Assembly: GCF_005885635.1 (NCBI RefSeq)
Contig: NZ_VATY01000006.1
Span: 118,926-182,925 of the forward strand
Reading direction: 5' to 3'
Length of the DNA: 64,000 bases
Origin: Maribacter algarum (ex Zhang et al. 2020)
GTDB taxonomy: Bacteria > Bacteroidota > Bacteroidia > Flavobacteriales > Flavobacteriaceae
Part shown: positions 52,282 through 61,511 of the stretch, piece by piece
How positions within the stretch are numbered: position 1 is the first letter of the stretch
How the letters are laid out: each line of letters opens with the position of its first letter
Made by a program: the position numbers and the translations under genes
Notes under the pieces: generated by a model
What the model saw: the letters and a program-made list of their open reading frames with translations, nothing else
Told to the model about the DNA's origin: nothing
The model's database searches: none

Positions 52282-55031
52282 TTTTTGTTTTTCTTTCCGA
52301 AAACCATAAACCCTGCGACTATTGAAAGTAGAATTCCCAGTTCTATCCAAAACCAATAATTTGTTGCGGATAAAGGTTCTGTATTTCCAGAAACTATAAA
52401 ACCTGACCAATAATAGGGGTGGGCCAAGCCGTTTTGTCTGTTGGACTCTAAAAAAGATATTTGTGACTTCTGCATTGCAACGTCCTTAGTATCTCCATTG
52501 GATAGATTTTTATAGAAAGAATCCATTAATGTTGTAGTTGAAGCATCGTTGATTTTCCATAAGGTACTGGTGAGGCTAGAAGCACCACTGTAGAAAAATC
52601 CACGTGCTAGACTCAAAAATCCTTCTCCTCGTTTTAGTTCTCCAACTCCACTTTCACAAGCACTTAAAGTGACCAAATCTGCATCAATTTGCAGGTTGTA
52701 AAGATCGCTTACATAGAGTAAGTTTTCTTGATTATCAGCATTTGAAAATGCTAAATAGGAGTACTCAGGGGCCGTATCATCAAAAACAGCATGGGTTGCT
52801 AAATGTACCATTCCATATTCGGAAAGCTTGGACGTAAAGTTTTGAAGGGAGGCATTTTCATTAAGATATGATTGTCCCGGGAAGGAGTTTAGTATTTGTT
52901 GAACTTCACGAGTATTATGCGGAAGAGGTAGCAGCTTGTCCCTACTAGGGTCCACTTGGACTTGTTCTCCTGAAAACTTGGGGGCGAAAGCAAGCAAATT
53001 ACCTTCTTTTTTATTACGATCCTTAAGCTGGGCATATAAAGTTGCAGAATTGGCATAACTGATAGCATGACTTTCCATAAGGTAAGAAAGGCCGTTTTCT
53101 TCTGTATTTAATGCACCAAATGGAATGTAATTTAGGAGTCCATCTGCAATAATGATTAACTTCTTTTTCTTATTCGATGTTACGAATGGGGCTACTAAAT
53201 TCTTGTAGAGTTTATAAGAAGCCTTACTCAATTTGCTTACATCTGATTTCGAATTCCCTAGCATTTTATGCACTTGCTTAATCGTATTCTCCAGGGCAGC
53301 ATCTATAGGAATACGTTCGAATTGTCTTGAGGTCTTACCTGCTGCAATAGCGTAAATGGCATCATTTCCATAGAAATAGGAAATCAATTTTTCATCCTGT
53401 TTTAATAGCTTTTGTGTTTCGAGAAGAGAAAGTGTTTTAGTGTTGTATTTAAGGTCGTAATATCCTTTATAATTTGTTTCAAATTGAGTAATTAGTTGTC
53501 GATACTCCTGTTGAAATTCGAAGAGTTGCTCCTCCTGGTTACTTGGATCTTCCGATTTTTTATTGAGCAGCTTTTTCAAATAATTAATTTCTGATTTGAG
53601 CTGACGTTCTTTTTCCAACAGATTATTTGGAATATTTGCAAACGCTGTGGCTTTAGTACTTAACAGAGCTTCCAATAGTAAAACTGATTTGCTATTTTCC
53701 AAGTAATTGAATGCAATTTCTTTGTACTTTTCTTCCTTCGTTGTATCGTAAATCTTGAAGGCGGCTTCTATTCCTGACTCTAGTAAGGGAAATACATCTT
53801 CAATAAGAGCGAGCTTATCTTCCTGACTTTTAAAAGTTGATTTGATGTCATTGAAAACTTGAACACCTTCATTCACTAAATTAATAGAAGAGATGAAAGT
53901 TTCTTTGGTAGCGATTTTATTTTGGGTAATTGATTTGTTTTTTAGAAGTTTTATGAACGATTTATCCTTTCTGTTAAGCTCTTTTACACCGAGGTCATAA
54001 CTTTGTAAAGCTCTTTTATAATTACCTAAGAGCATATAAATGGTTCCTTTTTCATCGTGAGCATTCCGGACATCAGAATTTCCAGAGTTTCCTAGTCTTT
54101 TCCTTACCACATTTATAGCATTATCCAGTTCGTTTAATGCCATCTGGTATTCACCATTTTTCTTGTGAATTCCTGCTTTTCCTAGATGGTATTTTGGATA
54201 AAATGCGGGATTGTTGTTGAAGTTCAATTTTGCTTCAGCTAGAAAGTGCAATGCACTATCTTTCATCGATAACCCATTATAACTTTGAGTTAGATTAAAG
54301 GCAGTGCTAATGACCATATTGATATTCTCATTTTCTTTGTTATACTCAAAAGTTTTTAGCCAAAAGTTGTTCGCCTTCTTGTAATTTTTTTGATTGTAGT
54401 AGACTTCTGCCAGCAAGTTGTAATTTCCATAAAGTGCTTCGAAATTTTTTGATTCATCAGACCGAAGGTCTCGTATGTTTTTTCCATACAGTTGTTTTGC
54501 CAACTCAAGTTTTCCCTCGAGAAGATAAATTTTTCCTAAGAAGCTATACGCCGCGGAGGATAAACTTTCAAAGGTCTCGCTAGTAAGAGAATCGGGAATA
54601 TTTTTTACGTTATCTATCAGTTGCTCAAAAGACTTTCTCGAATTGTTATTCTCATAAAGTTTTAATTGATACGTTCCTTTATAGTAAAGTAGAATGTTGA
54701 AATTTTCATTAAAACGTAATTTATCCTTAGGTATGGTACTCTTGATTAATGAATCTAATTCAAGAATATTTTTACCCATTCTACTTAAATCATGATGGTA
54801 ACTAGAAACACCGGTTGAATTGAACAGCGCTTGAATTAGATTTTCAGTATCCTCATTTGATTTTGCCAAAAAATAAACCTTGTCAAAATAAAAGTAGGCC
54901 GAGTCTCTTTCAAAATAATAATGCTGATTACCTTTTTCATTTAGAGAATCAATCAGACTGAGGGTTTTGGTATTTTGAGCAACCGTGCTATTAAAAATGA
55001 CAACGGATAAAATAAACAAAGCTTTTTTCAT
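52278..55031 (-). CDS. TPR-CHAT (caspase-like) protein, predicted periplasmic and membrane-anchored
   Basis: A 917-residue protein. A signal peptide (MKKALFILSVVIFNSTVAQ) and a C-terminal transmembrane helix (about residues 890-912) with a KKNKN tail place the main part outside the cytoplasm. The N-terminal half has about ten TPRs (residues 30-400). After a coiled-coil near 480 comes the CHAT domain, with ATHAVFDD (His near residue 748) and LSACESG (Cys near 793), the caspase-like dyad. It is therefore a likely peptidase. A hairpin lies 6 bp before the start codon. Confidence 0.9.
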   Translation of the reverse strand: MKKALFILSVVIFNSTVAQNTKTLSLIDSLNEKGNQHYYFERDSAYFYFDKVYFLAKSNEDTENLIQALFNSTGVSSYHHDLSRMGKNILELDSLIKSTIPKDKLRFNENFNILLYYKGTYQLKLYENNNSRKSFEQLIDNVKNIPDSLTSETFESLSSAAYSFLGKIYLLEGKLELAKQLYGKNIRDLRSDESKNFEALYGNYNLLAEVYYNQKNYKKANNFWLKTFEYNKENENINMVISTAFNLTQSYNGLSMKDSALHFLAEAKLNFNNNPAFYPKYHLGKAGIHKKNGEYQMALNELDNAINVVRKRLGNSGNSDVRNAHDEKGTIYMLLGNYKRALQSYDLGVKELNRKDKSFIKLLKNKSITQNKIATKETFISSINLVNEGVQVFNDIKSTFKSQEDKLALIEDVFPLLESGIEAAFKIYDTTKEEKYKEIAFNYLENSKSVLLLEALLSTKATAFANIPNNLLEKERQLKSEINYLKKLLNKKSEDPSNQEEQLFEFQQEYRQLITQFETNYKGYYDLKYNTKTLSLLETQKLLKQDEKLISYFYGNDAIYAIAAGKTSRQFERIPIDAALENTIKQVHKMLGNSKSDVSKLSKASYKLYKNLVAPFVTSNKKKKLIIIADGLLNYIPFGALNTEENGLSYLMESHAISYANSATLYAQLKDRNKKEGNLLAFAPKFSGEQVQVDPSRDKLLPLPHNTREVQQILNSFPGQSYLNENASLQNFTSKLSEYGMVHLATHAVFDDTAPEYSYLAFSNADNQENLLYVSDLYNLQIDADLVTLSACESGVGELKRGEGFLSLARGFFYSGASSLTSTLWKINDASTTTLMDSFYKNLSNGDTKDVAMQKSQISFLESNRQNGLAHPYYWSGFIVSGNTEPLSATNYWFWIELGILLSIVAGFMVFGKKNKN

Positions 55032-55037
55032 GGCGAA

Positions 55038-55059
55038 AAGCCTTCGCTAACGAAGGCTT
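55038..55059 (-). terminator. Hairpin just before the CHAT start codon
   Basis: AAGCCTTCG pairs with CGAAGGCTT (loop of four), followed by only four Ts. It may end the upstream gene or attenuate read-through into the CHAT gene, and it could hide the ribosome binding site. Confidence 0.6.
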
Positions 55060-55079
55060 AAATATCTATATATTATTTT

Positions 55080-55682
55080 TTATCTGTCAAGTGTTATTTC
55101 AAAACGAGAAGTGTTCCCATCGAAATCTCTCTGTACAATTTCAAGGGTAATTTGATTGTCAAAATCAGTTACAGGAACCCTAATGTATTGTACTTTGCCT
55201 TCAAAACCTGGTAAATCTACTAATTTGTCAGAAGCTCCTTTTTTGTTGCCGTTATCATCTCTATACAAAACCGCTGCTCTAGCGATGTTTTGGTTGAAGG
55301 CGAAGAATTCCAGTCTTACGGGAATGCACTTGCCATTGGGTGTGTCACACGGAATTGGAAAATCTCCAACAATGCTAATATCATTGATAGACCCAATTTG
55401 CAGTTTAAGTCCATCTCTTTTCTTTGAAAGTGCTGCTATTTGAGCTTGAGCCTCATTGTACCCTGGGTCATTCGGGGATATTAGATTTAACTTGTCTATC
55501 TCTGCATCAATCACTAGAATATCATCATTTAGAGATAGTTTTTGCAAAACTGCTACGTCCAAGTAATTATCGGAAGTGAGCTGTACTTCTTTTCCATCAG
55601 GGCCGTGTCCAATATAATCTTTTACGCACGCGGTAAAGGATAGACTTATAAAAGCAATTAATAAAGTTATTCTTGTTTTCAT
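55080..55682 (-). CDS. Lipoprotein of unknown family upstream of the CHAT gene
   Basis: The start at 55682 (MKTRITLLIAFISLSFTAC) gives 200 residues with lipobox FTAC. An earlier in-frame ATG at 55709 adds 9 residues and is less likely. The protein has a short coiled-coil (residues 50-85) and a C-terminal beta domain with PIPCDTPNGKCIPVRLEFF. No family is recognised. The gene carries an ECF-type promoter and lies 48 bp before the CHAT gene, which has no promoter of its own that I can see. Confidence 0.75.
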   Translation of the reverse strand: MKTRITLLIAFISLSFTACVKDYIGHGPDGKEVQLTSDNYLDVAVLQKLSLNDDILVIDAEIDKLNLISPNDPGYNEAQAQIAALSKKRDGLKLQIGSINDISIVGDFPIPCDTPNGKCIPVRLEFFAFNQNIARAAVLYRDDNGNKKGASDKLVDLPGFEGKVQYIRVPVTDFDNQITLEIVQRDFDGNTSRFEITLDR

Positions 55683-55715
55683 TGTTAAGGTTTTTAGTTG
55701 AATATTCATTTACTT

Positions 55716-55744
55716 TTTAATGATTTAATACTTTAAAGGTTAAC
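55716..55744 (-). promoter_or_regulatory. ECF-type promoter of the 55080 lipoprotein/CHAT unit
   Basis: GTTAACC (55744-55738), 15 bp, CATTAAA (55722-55716), reading leftwards. A good match to the common form. Confidence 0.75.
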
Positions 55745-55940
55745 TAAATTTATTTTGTCAAAAGTAGAGTCAAATAGGAAGTACACCTGCTACATATGTA
55801 ACAGGTCGTATCACATATGTAACATTGGCAAGATAAACCCATAACCAGCTGATATACAGATTAGTTGTATGACTGGTCAGCTTTGGGTTATAGATGGTAT
55901 AAAATATAGTGTGGCTGTATTATAATAGAACATGTATACA

Positions 55941-55970
55941 AAAAAACCACGGCCTGGACCGTGGTTTTTT
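55941..55970. terminator. Bidirectional terminator before the 55080 unit
   Basis: The stem AAAAAACCACGG/CCGTGGTTTTTT with a six-base loop lies 20 bp after the stop codon at 55991. It works in either direction. Confidence 0.9.
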
Positions 55971-55990
55971 CTTGGATATAAATGATTGTA

Positions 55991-56689
55991 TTATTTTGAA
56001 AACTTAGCGAGTACAGTTTTACTATTTACATTTCCTTTCTTAGAGTAGGTTTCATTTTTTACCATTCCGATACCTTCTGACAACCATGTTTTTGAATTTA
56101 TTTGAATATTTGCCCCCATAGTTTTGGAAGCTATCGTTTCAATTAAGACATAACATTCAAAAGTACCTGCTGGAGTGGTAACGGTTTCTTTACTTAAAAC
56201 TTTTCGGTCGATTGTATTTACCTCGATATTCATTTTTATACCACTCATATTCATTTTTGCTACGACATTGGCCTCTGCTAATTGCTGACCCACTTCAAGA
56301 TTATTGGGAAGTTCAATATCGGTGCCCGTCATGTCGATTTCCATATCCATATCTTTATACTGATCCAGCATTTGTCTCGGCATTAATGAAATGAAATCAA
56401 TTTTGATACCCTTTCCGGTGCATGAAATTTTATAATCTGAATCCAATTCTTGTTTTCCTTTGGCATCTGAATATTTGATTTGCATTGTGGCTTGGGTCAC
56501 ACCTCCTTGGTCTACTACATTAGTAACCAAGTAATTCGTCGTGCCGTCTAGTTTGTCTTTTTTATTATAGATGTCATAAGTAAATGAACTACCCTCTTTC
56601 ATAGGGTAATACTTACTACAAAAATCTTGTGCAAACGTTGAATTGAATGCTATTAAAATAAATGTGAATGCAAGTAGCGCTTTTTTCAT
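55991..56689 (-). CDS. Exported TapB/DUF3108-like protein
   Basis: A 232-residue protein with a signal peptide (to NSTFAQ). The mature part starts with DFCSKYYPMKEGSSFTYDIYNKKDK and ends with TPAGTFECYVLIETIASK, WLSEGIGMVKNETYS. This beta-strand pattern matches the TapB/DUF3108 group of periplasmic proteins. It starts 10 bp after the OmpA-domain gene, so the two are one operon. Confidence 0.8.
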   Translation of the reverse strand: MKKALLAFTFILIAFNSTFAQDFCSKYYPMKEGSSFTYDIYNKKDKLDGTTNYLVTNVVDQGGVTQATMQIKYSDAKGKQELDSDYKISCTGKGIKIDFISLMPRQMLDQYKDMDMEIDMTGTDIELPNNLEVGQQLAEANVVAKMNMSGIKMNIEVNTIDRKVLSKETVTTPAGTFECYVLIETIASKTMGANIQINSKTWLSEGIGMVKNETYSKKGNVNSKTVLAKFSK

Positions 56690-56699
56690 TTTTGTTCTT

Positions 56700-58058
56700 T
56701 TAATTTTGTTTAATAAATTCTACTCTTCTGTTTTGAGCTTTTCCATTTACAGTTGTGTTATCTCCAATAGGTTCAGATTCTCCCTTGCCGTCAGCAAACA
56801 ATCTTTCTGCCGAAACACTATAAATAGAAACTAATGCCTTTTTCACGGCATCCGCTCGTTTCTTAGATAAGTCTAAATTGGTGTCTTTATCTCCGTCTGA
56901 GTCTGTATGGCCAACAATTTTCAATTTCATACCTTTTTCTTGGGCAAGTACCTGATAAATTTGACGTATAATGCCCATTGACTGGGCTTGAATGTTTGCG
57001 GAGCCACTATCAAATAATATTCCATTAGTCGAAATTTTACCATATGCAATTAGTTTTCTACGTAAATCAATTCCGCCTTCCGCAATTTTGAAATTACTCA
57101 AATAGACAGCTTCTACATTGGTATCTATTCCTCTCAATTGAATTTTGATTCCCTCCATTTTTGTGTTCACAGGAAGAAGTCTCGGAACATCGACTAATTT
57201 TTGCTCGTTGATCCATATCCGGAAACGTTGCTTGTTTACTGCTAACGATATATGATGTTTTGACAGCACAATATCCTTAATGTCTACCCTTACATCATTT
57301 CTAATCTCTCGCTTACCATTGATGTTATTTTCAATTATTATTCCCGGATCTATGAATTGACAAAAAGGATATTCTACGAAGCCATAGTTTTGGGGTTTTT
57401 GAAATGTCTTTGTGTCCCCGACCATAATTTGGAGGTAGGCCTGAGATGAGGTTTTGCTATTTAGTCCTTTGGTAACAACATCAAATTCCATGGTGAACTC
57501 TTCGGGTAATTCCGCAACGTCCGGAATGTACTGCGTACCAAAACCTGGTAGTATTTTCAACCATTTAGTGGAAGATTCATTAATTGTGACCAGCTCACCA
57601 CTTCCGTTTGTATTCCATTTAGATGGAAAATCCCCAATGAAATCATCAGAGAAATCATCAAAGAACAAGAGCTTATCGCCAGGTACAAAATCGAATTTGC
57701 TGTAGACTTGTATGGTTTTTGGTTCGCTCGACTCAGAAGATTCAGGTATATCTGATTCTTCTGTATTTCCATCAGGATTTGAGTTGGGCTCCGTTTTATT
57801 AGTGCCCGAAGAATTTTCTCCTTCAGGAATCGGAGATTTTTTCTGCTTTCCCTTTTTACCAGGCTCCAAAATACTATCGAGAACCTCGTCAGTTTTCTCT
57901 TGCGTTTCTTTTTCCACACGACGTTCAATTGCCCGTTCGGCCGCTTTTTCAGCTCTTTTGCCAAGTTTTTTGAGAAGCTGACCGTTTGCCGTCGAAGAAA
58001 AGGCGAACATAAAAAAAATGGAAAAAATCAATTTAATTATCGGGAACGAATTTTTCAT
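56700..58058 (-). CDS. OmpA-domain protein with N-terminal coiled coil
   Basis: A 452-residue protein with a signal peptide (to TANGQ). A charged coiled-coil (KKLGKRAEKAAERAIERRVEKE) and a proline/serine-rich linker follow. A middle beta domain (about 115-330) looks like a concanavalin/LamG-type fold (FFDDFSDDFIGDFPSKW). The C-terminal OmpA domain has VGHTDSDGDKDTNLDLSKKRADAV and QNRRVEF. The OmpA part binds peptidoglycan non-covalently. The promoter at 58136-58164 is of the common ECF type. Confidence 0.88.
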   Translation of the reverse strand: MKNSFPIIKLIFSIFFMFAFSSTANGQLLKKLGKRAEKAAERAIERRVEKETQEKTDEVLDSILEPGKKGKQKKSPIPEGENSSGTNKTEPNSNPDGNTEESDIPESSESSEPKTIQVYSKFDFVPGDKLLFFDDFSDDFIGDFPSKWNTNGSGELVTINESSTKWLKILPGFGTQYIPDVAELPEEFTMEFDVVTKGLNSKTSSQAYLQIMVGDTKTFQKPQNYGFVEYPFCQFIDPGIIIENNINGKREIRNDVRVDIKDIVLSKHHISLAVNKQRFRIWINEQKLVDVPRLLPVNTKMEGIKIQLRGIDTNVEAVYLSNFKIAEGGIDLRRKLIAYGKISTNGILFDSGSANIQAQSMGIIRQIYQVLAQEKGMKLKIVGHTDSDGDKDTNLDLSKKRADAVKKALVSIYSVSAERLFADGKGESEPIGDNTTVNGKAQNRRVEFIKQN

Positions 58059-58102
58059 GGGTATGCTATTTAGTGTTAAATCAGATTTACAATGACATTA
58101 TT

Positions 58103-58135
58103 AAAAAACTCGCCATGGAATGGGCTGAGTTTTTA
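58103..58135 (-). terminator. Hairpin with T-run in the leader of the OmpA gene
   Basis: AAAAACTC-type and GAGTTTTT-type arms (58103-58111 and 58127-58135) are followed by Ts on the reverse strand. It fits a terminator of the upstream gene at 58257. It overlaps the ECF promoter start region, so transcripts from that promoter would lack most of the first arm. Confidence 0.6.
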
Positions 58136-58164
58136 TTTCATGTCAGAAAAATACAAAGGTTAAC
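58136..58164 (-). promoter_or_regulatory. ECF-type promoter of the OmpA-domain gene
   Basis: GTTAACC (58164-58158), 15 bp, CATGAAA (58142-58136), reading leftwards. Confidence 0.72.
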
Positions 58165-58256
58165 TACCCAGGCTTTCAAATAATTTATAGAAGGTATTTT
58201 AATATGTACTTCTGGTCGGAAATATTGTATGAACGGAAAATCACATCAGATTTCTT

Positions 58257-60713
58257 TTAAATCTTGTGAACCACTAAAGTTTTTCCATTTTCTTTTGCCA
58301 CTAATTCCAAGGTTTTGTTATTTTCCAAATCACCTAAATCTATAATAGAAGAACCATTTACAGGAAAGTTCTTAATGGGTTTTGCTTGGCTGTCATATAA
58401 GTATACCTTTTCATTTTGAAGATCCGTCACGCTCACATAAATTTTATTGTTGATATAGAATACCTGAGGCTTGCTATAAACACCCAATTCAAGTTCTATT
58501 TTCTTTCCTTTAATGGTCAAAATATTGTCGTTCATTAGAACAAGGGTATTGTCTGTGGCCGCCATGCCATGATCGTTGGAAAGGTTAAAATTAGTTTTAG
58601 TGACTTTTCCATTTAAATCAACTTGATGTAAAACACCTTTCTTATCAGTTACAGAAAATTTATTCTTGTATCTGAATACCTCATTTTCTGAAAAATCAAT
58701 TTTTTCAGAGACCGCTGTCCGTACATCACCAACACGGCTTAGCAGCTTTAAGGAGCCATCTTTTAATTTGAAAACGAGAAAATCCTTGTAATTAATAACA
58801 ATGTGCTTAGGTGCTGCTATGATTGGTTGCTCAGCTTTTGTGTATTTGAAACCTTTCACGATTGTAGCTTTGCTGTCGTACATAAAGGTCTTCTCCCCTT
58901 GAGTCACTACAAAACGGTAATTTTTTTTCTTATCATAATCAAATACCGCCAACGGGTTGAGATTTCCACCTTCATAAGTTTTGGTAAACTTTGTCACTTC
59001 TTTTCCATTTCTATCTAAAACCAAAAATTGGTTATTGGTGGTAAATGCCAACTGAAGACGTCCATTTTTAAATATGTCAACCTGCTTGACTTTTCCTTGT
59101 AACATGCCGCTCAATTGTTTTTTCCAGAGAATTTTTCCATTAGTGGAAATTAAATAGAGCACATTATTTTCATCTTGCGCGATGATTTCTTTTCTTTTGG
59201 TAATATGATTGGTAACGAATTGCGGATTTGTGACCAAATCAGAATCGAAATCGACCGTGAACAGATTTGTAGCACTTTTAGTTGAGCTTATTTTAGGGTT
59301 GATTTTCTGAATGACCAAATTGGTATGATAAAAGTTCCTATCTGCAATTGTTTGTGCAGCAAGACCAAATTGTGAAAGCTTAACTTTCTTTAAATCGTTT
59401 GAAAATTCGACTGAAAAATCGTTTTCGAGGATTTTAGTGATATTCCCTGAATTGGAAACAAAAAGAATGCTTGACTCTTTTGCAATTACATCATTCAATG
59501 TTTTGAAAACAGATGTTTTGCTATATGTGGATGCGTTCTTATAGTCGCGAATTATTGTTTTCAAAACAGCTTCAGTTTCAGTAAAAATAAAGGCGTCCTT
59601 CAAAAGAACGCAGAAATTTGTTTTGAAACCCTTAACAACAGGTGAAAATCGGTTATTTAAAAAGTCGTTTTTTTCGAGATTTAAAATTTCAAGGCCTTGG
59701 TATTCTATGACTCCCTTTTTTTGATTATTCAAGTATTCAGAAATACCCTCAGCACCATACGTATTCAATACGACGGCTTTTTCATCTTTAATGTAGATAA
59801 TGCCAATTTCCTCAACGGAATTCATTGGCGGGTCGACGGGAGAAACTACTCCTGAAGAAAGTTCTCTGTTTTTTGCAAAAACAGTGTAGTCATCAAAAGT
59901 ATATGACAAAATTGCATCTGCTTGCGAGGGAGCAAATGATGCCGTAGTATTTGTCGTTGGGCGTGTATTGGCTAATAGGTCGATATAATTCCAAGTTTGG
60001 TCATTGGCAATACTAACACCGCTAAGATTAAGGCTTTTGGAAGTATTGTTTACATCAAGTGCAATCCAATCTGAAAAGCCAGAGGTCTTAATTTCTGATT
60101 CTTCTTTAAAAATGTTCGATAATAATCTGTTACCCGTATTCAAGTTAATAAAAATAGAAGCGGGTTTGTTTTTCCCGGTAATATTGTAAAGTTTTTGAAG
60201 TGTCTCAGGTAGTTTTGTTGCCGCAGCTCCATCTAGCTGTTCAAGTAGTAATTTTGAAGAGCTAATGATAACTTTTTGAGATGTTATCAAAGTATAAAAG
60301 GACACATTTTCAACTGTGTACTTGTCAAAGGTAGAATTGGCAAATTTTAAGCTCTCTACAGATTTATTTTGAATACTGTCCAGATTTACTAGGTCCGCGG
60401 TATTGTCGGTAACATATAAAAACTCAAAACGACTATCCGTTGTTTCTGTAAGGGCCAAAATACTTTCAGATTTCGGGGATAGATACTTGAGATATTCCAC
60501 TTTTTTACGAATTCTTTCAAAAGTATTTGAAGGAGACAGAGCTGATAAGAATTCATTATTTTCAATTGTATTTTTAAAGGCATTATGATCTTCGATTTTA
60601 ACAATCAAAAATGCATTTTCAGGAACATAACTTAAAAGTGGTTTGACAGAGTCGTCCTTATCCGAGCAATTGAAAAGCAAAAAAAGGACAGGGACTAAAA
60701 TGCGGAATTTCAT
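58257..60713 (-). CDS. Large lipoprotein, unknown (DUF3352-like N-terminus, propeller-like C-terminus)
   Basis: An 818-residue protein with lipobox FNCSDK. The N-terminal 450 residues resemble DUF3352-type proteins (VPENAFLIVKIEDHNAFK, LSKASIFI-like strands). The C-terminal part contains many short beta units with NGKILWKKQLSG and VLDRNGKEVTKF, suggesting a PQQ-like propeller. No catalytic motif is visible. It lies 30 bp after rnhB, and no ECF promoter motif precedes it. Confidence 0.72.
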   Translation of the reverse strand: MKFRILVPVLFLLFNCSDKDDSVKPLLSYVPENAFLIVKIEDHNAFKNTIENNEFLSALSPSNTFERIRKKVEYLKYLSPKSESILALTETTDSRFEFLYVTDNTADLVNLDSIQNKSVESLKFANSTFDKYTVENVSFYTLITSQKVIISSSKLLLEQLDGAAATKLPETLQKLYNITGKNKPASIFINLNTGNRLLSNIFKEESEIKTSGFSDWIALDVNNTSKSLNLSGVSIANDQTWNYIDLLANTRPTTNTTASFAPSQADAILSYTFDDYTVFAKNRELSSGVVSPVDPPMNSVEEIGIIYIKDEKAVVLNTYGAEGISEYLNNQKKGVIEYQGLEILNLEKNDFLNNRFSPVVKGFKTNFCVLLKDAFIFTETEAVLKTIIRDYKNASTYSKTSVFKTLNDVIAKESSILFVSNSGNITKILENDFSVEFSNDLKKVKLSQFGLAAQTIADRNFYHTNLVIQKINPKISSTKSATNLFTVDFDSDLVTNPQFVTNHITKRKEIIAQDENNVLYLISTNGKILWKKQLSGMLQGKVKQVDIFKNGRLQLAFTTNNQFLVLDRNGKEVTKFTKTYEGGNLNPLAVFDYDKKKNYRFVVTQGEKTFMYDSKATIVKGFKYTKAEQPIIAAPKHIVINYKDFLVFKLKDGSLKLLSRVGDVRTAVSEKIDFSENEVFRYKNKFSVTDKKGVLHQVDLNGKVTKTNFNLSNDHGMAATDNTLVLMNDNILTIKGKKIELELGVYSKPQVFYINNKIYVSVTDLQNEKVYLYDSQAKPIKNFPVNGSSIIDLGDLENNKTLELVAKENGKTLVVHKI

Positions 60714-60743
60714 TCAATTTAGTTTTACACAAAGTTATGGTTT

Positions 60744-61340
60744 TTAAAGATTTAACGTAAGTTGTTCGGGTAATTGCCTAAAACTTTTTCTATGGTATTT
60801 AGTGACGCCATATTTACGAATGGCTTCTCTGTGTTCCTTTGTAGGATAGCCTTTATTCTGTTTCCAGTTATACATTGGGAATTCTTCATGTAATTCCTCC
60901 ATATATAAATCACGTGTAGTTTTTGCCAATACCGAAGCACCCGCGATACTCGTAAATTTACTATCACCTTTTATGATGCATTCATAAGGGGTATCCCTAA
61001 AAGGTTTAAATCTATTTCCATCCACAATGATAAATTCTGGAGGAGTTGTTAATTGCTCCAAAGCTTTTTGCATAGCCAAAATAGAGGCATTTAAAATGTT
61101 GATTTTGTCAATTTCTTGAGGATAGATATGTACCACCCCAAAGCAAATTGCATTTTTTTCTAAAATAGGTTTCAGATGAATTCGCTTTTTTTCGGAGAGT
61201 AATTTTGAATCGTTTAGAATTTCATTTTTAAAACTAGGTGGTAAAATTAGTGCAGCAGCGGTTACAGGTCCGGCTAAGCAACCTCGTCCTGCTTCATCAG
61301 TTCCGGCCTCTATTAAGCCACTAAAAGTATTCTTGAGCAT
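60744..61340 (-). CDS. rnhB: Ribonuclease HII
   Basis: A 198-residue protein. [20 protein letters not shown] holds the first acidic residues of the active site (near 15-20), and [10 protein letters not shown] and [16 protein letters not shown] complete it. It removes RNA from RNA-DNA hybrids, including single ribonucleotides in DNA. It is divergent from the porin gene, with a 171-bp gap. Confidence 0.96.
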   Translation of the reverse strand: MLKNTFSGLIEAGTDEAGRGCLAGPVTAAALILPPSFKNEILNDSKLLSEKKRIHLKPILEKNAICFGVVHIYPQEIDKINILNASILAMQKALEQLTTPPEFIIVDGNRFKPFRDTPYECIIKGDSKFTSIAGASVLAKTTRDLYMEELHEEFPMYNWKQNKGYPTKEHREAIRKYGVTKYHRKSFRQLPEQLTLNL

Positions 61341-61486
61341 TTTAAAATTTATACGTCCGAATTTATCAAAACATTCATGAACAAAAAACTTTCACAAAAC
61401 GATTTAATTGGAGTGATGCTAAAAGTTCTGTTTGCATTTGATTTTTATTCGCAAAACTTTCACATTTTATTACGAACAAAAAAAAT

Positions 61487-61494
61487 TAACTTTG
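61487..61494 (+). promoter_or_regulatory. -7 element of the porin promoter
   Basis: TAACTTTG matches TAnnTTTG and ends 17 bp before the start codon. No clear TTG lies upstream at the right distance. Confidence 0.45.
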
Positions 61495-61511
61495 CTCGGT
61501 AATAGATTACA

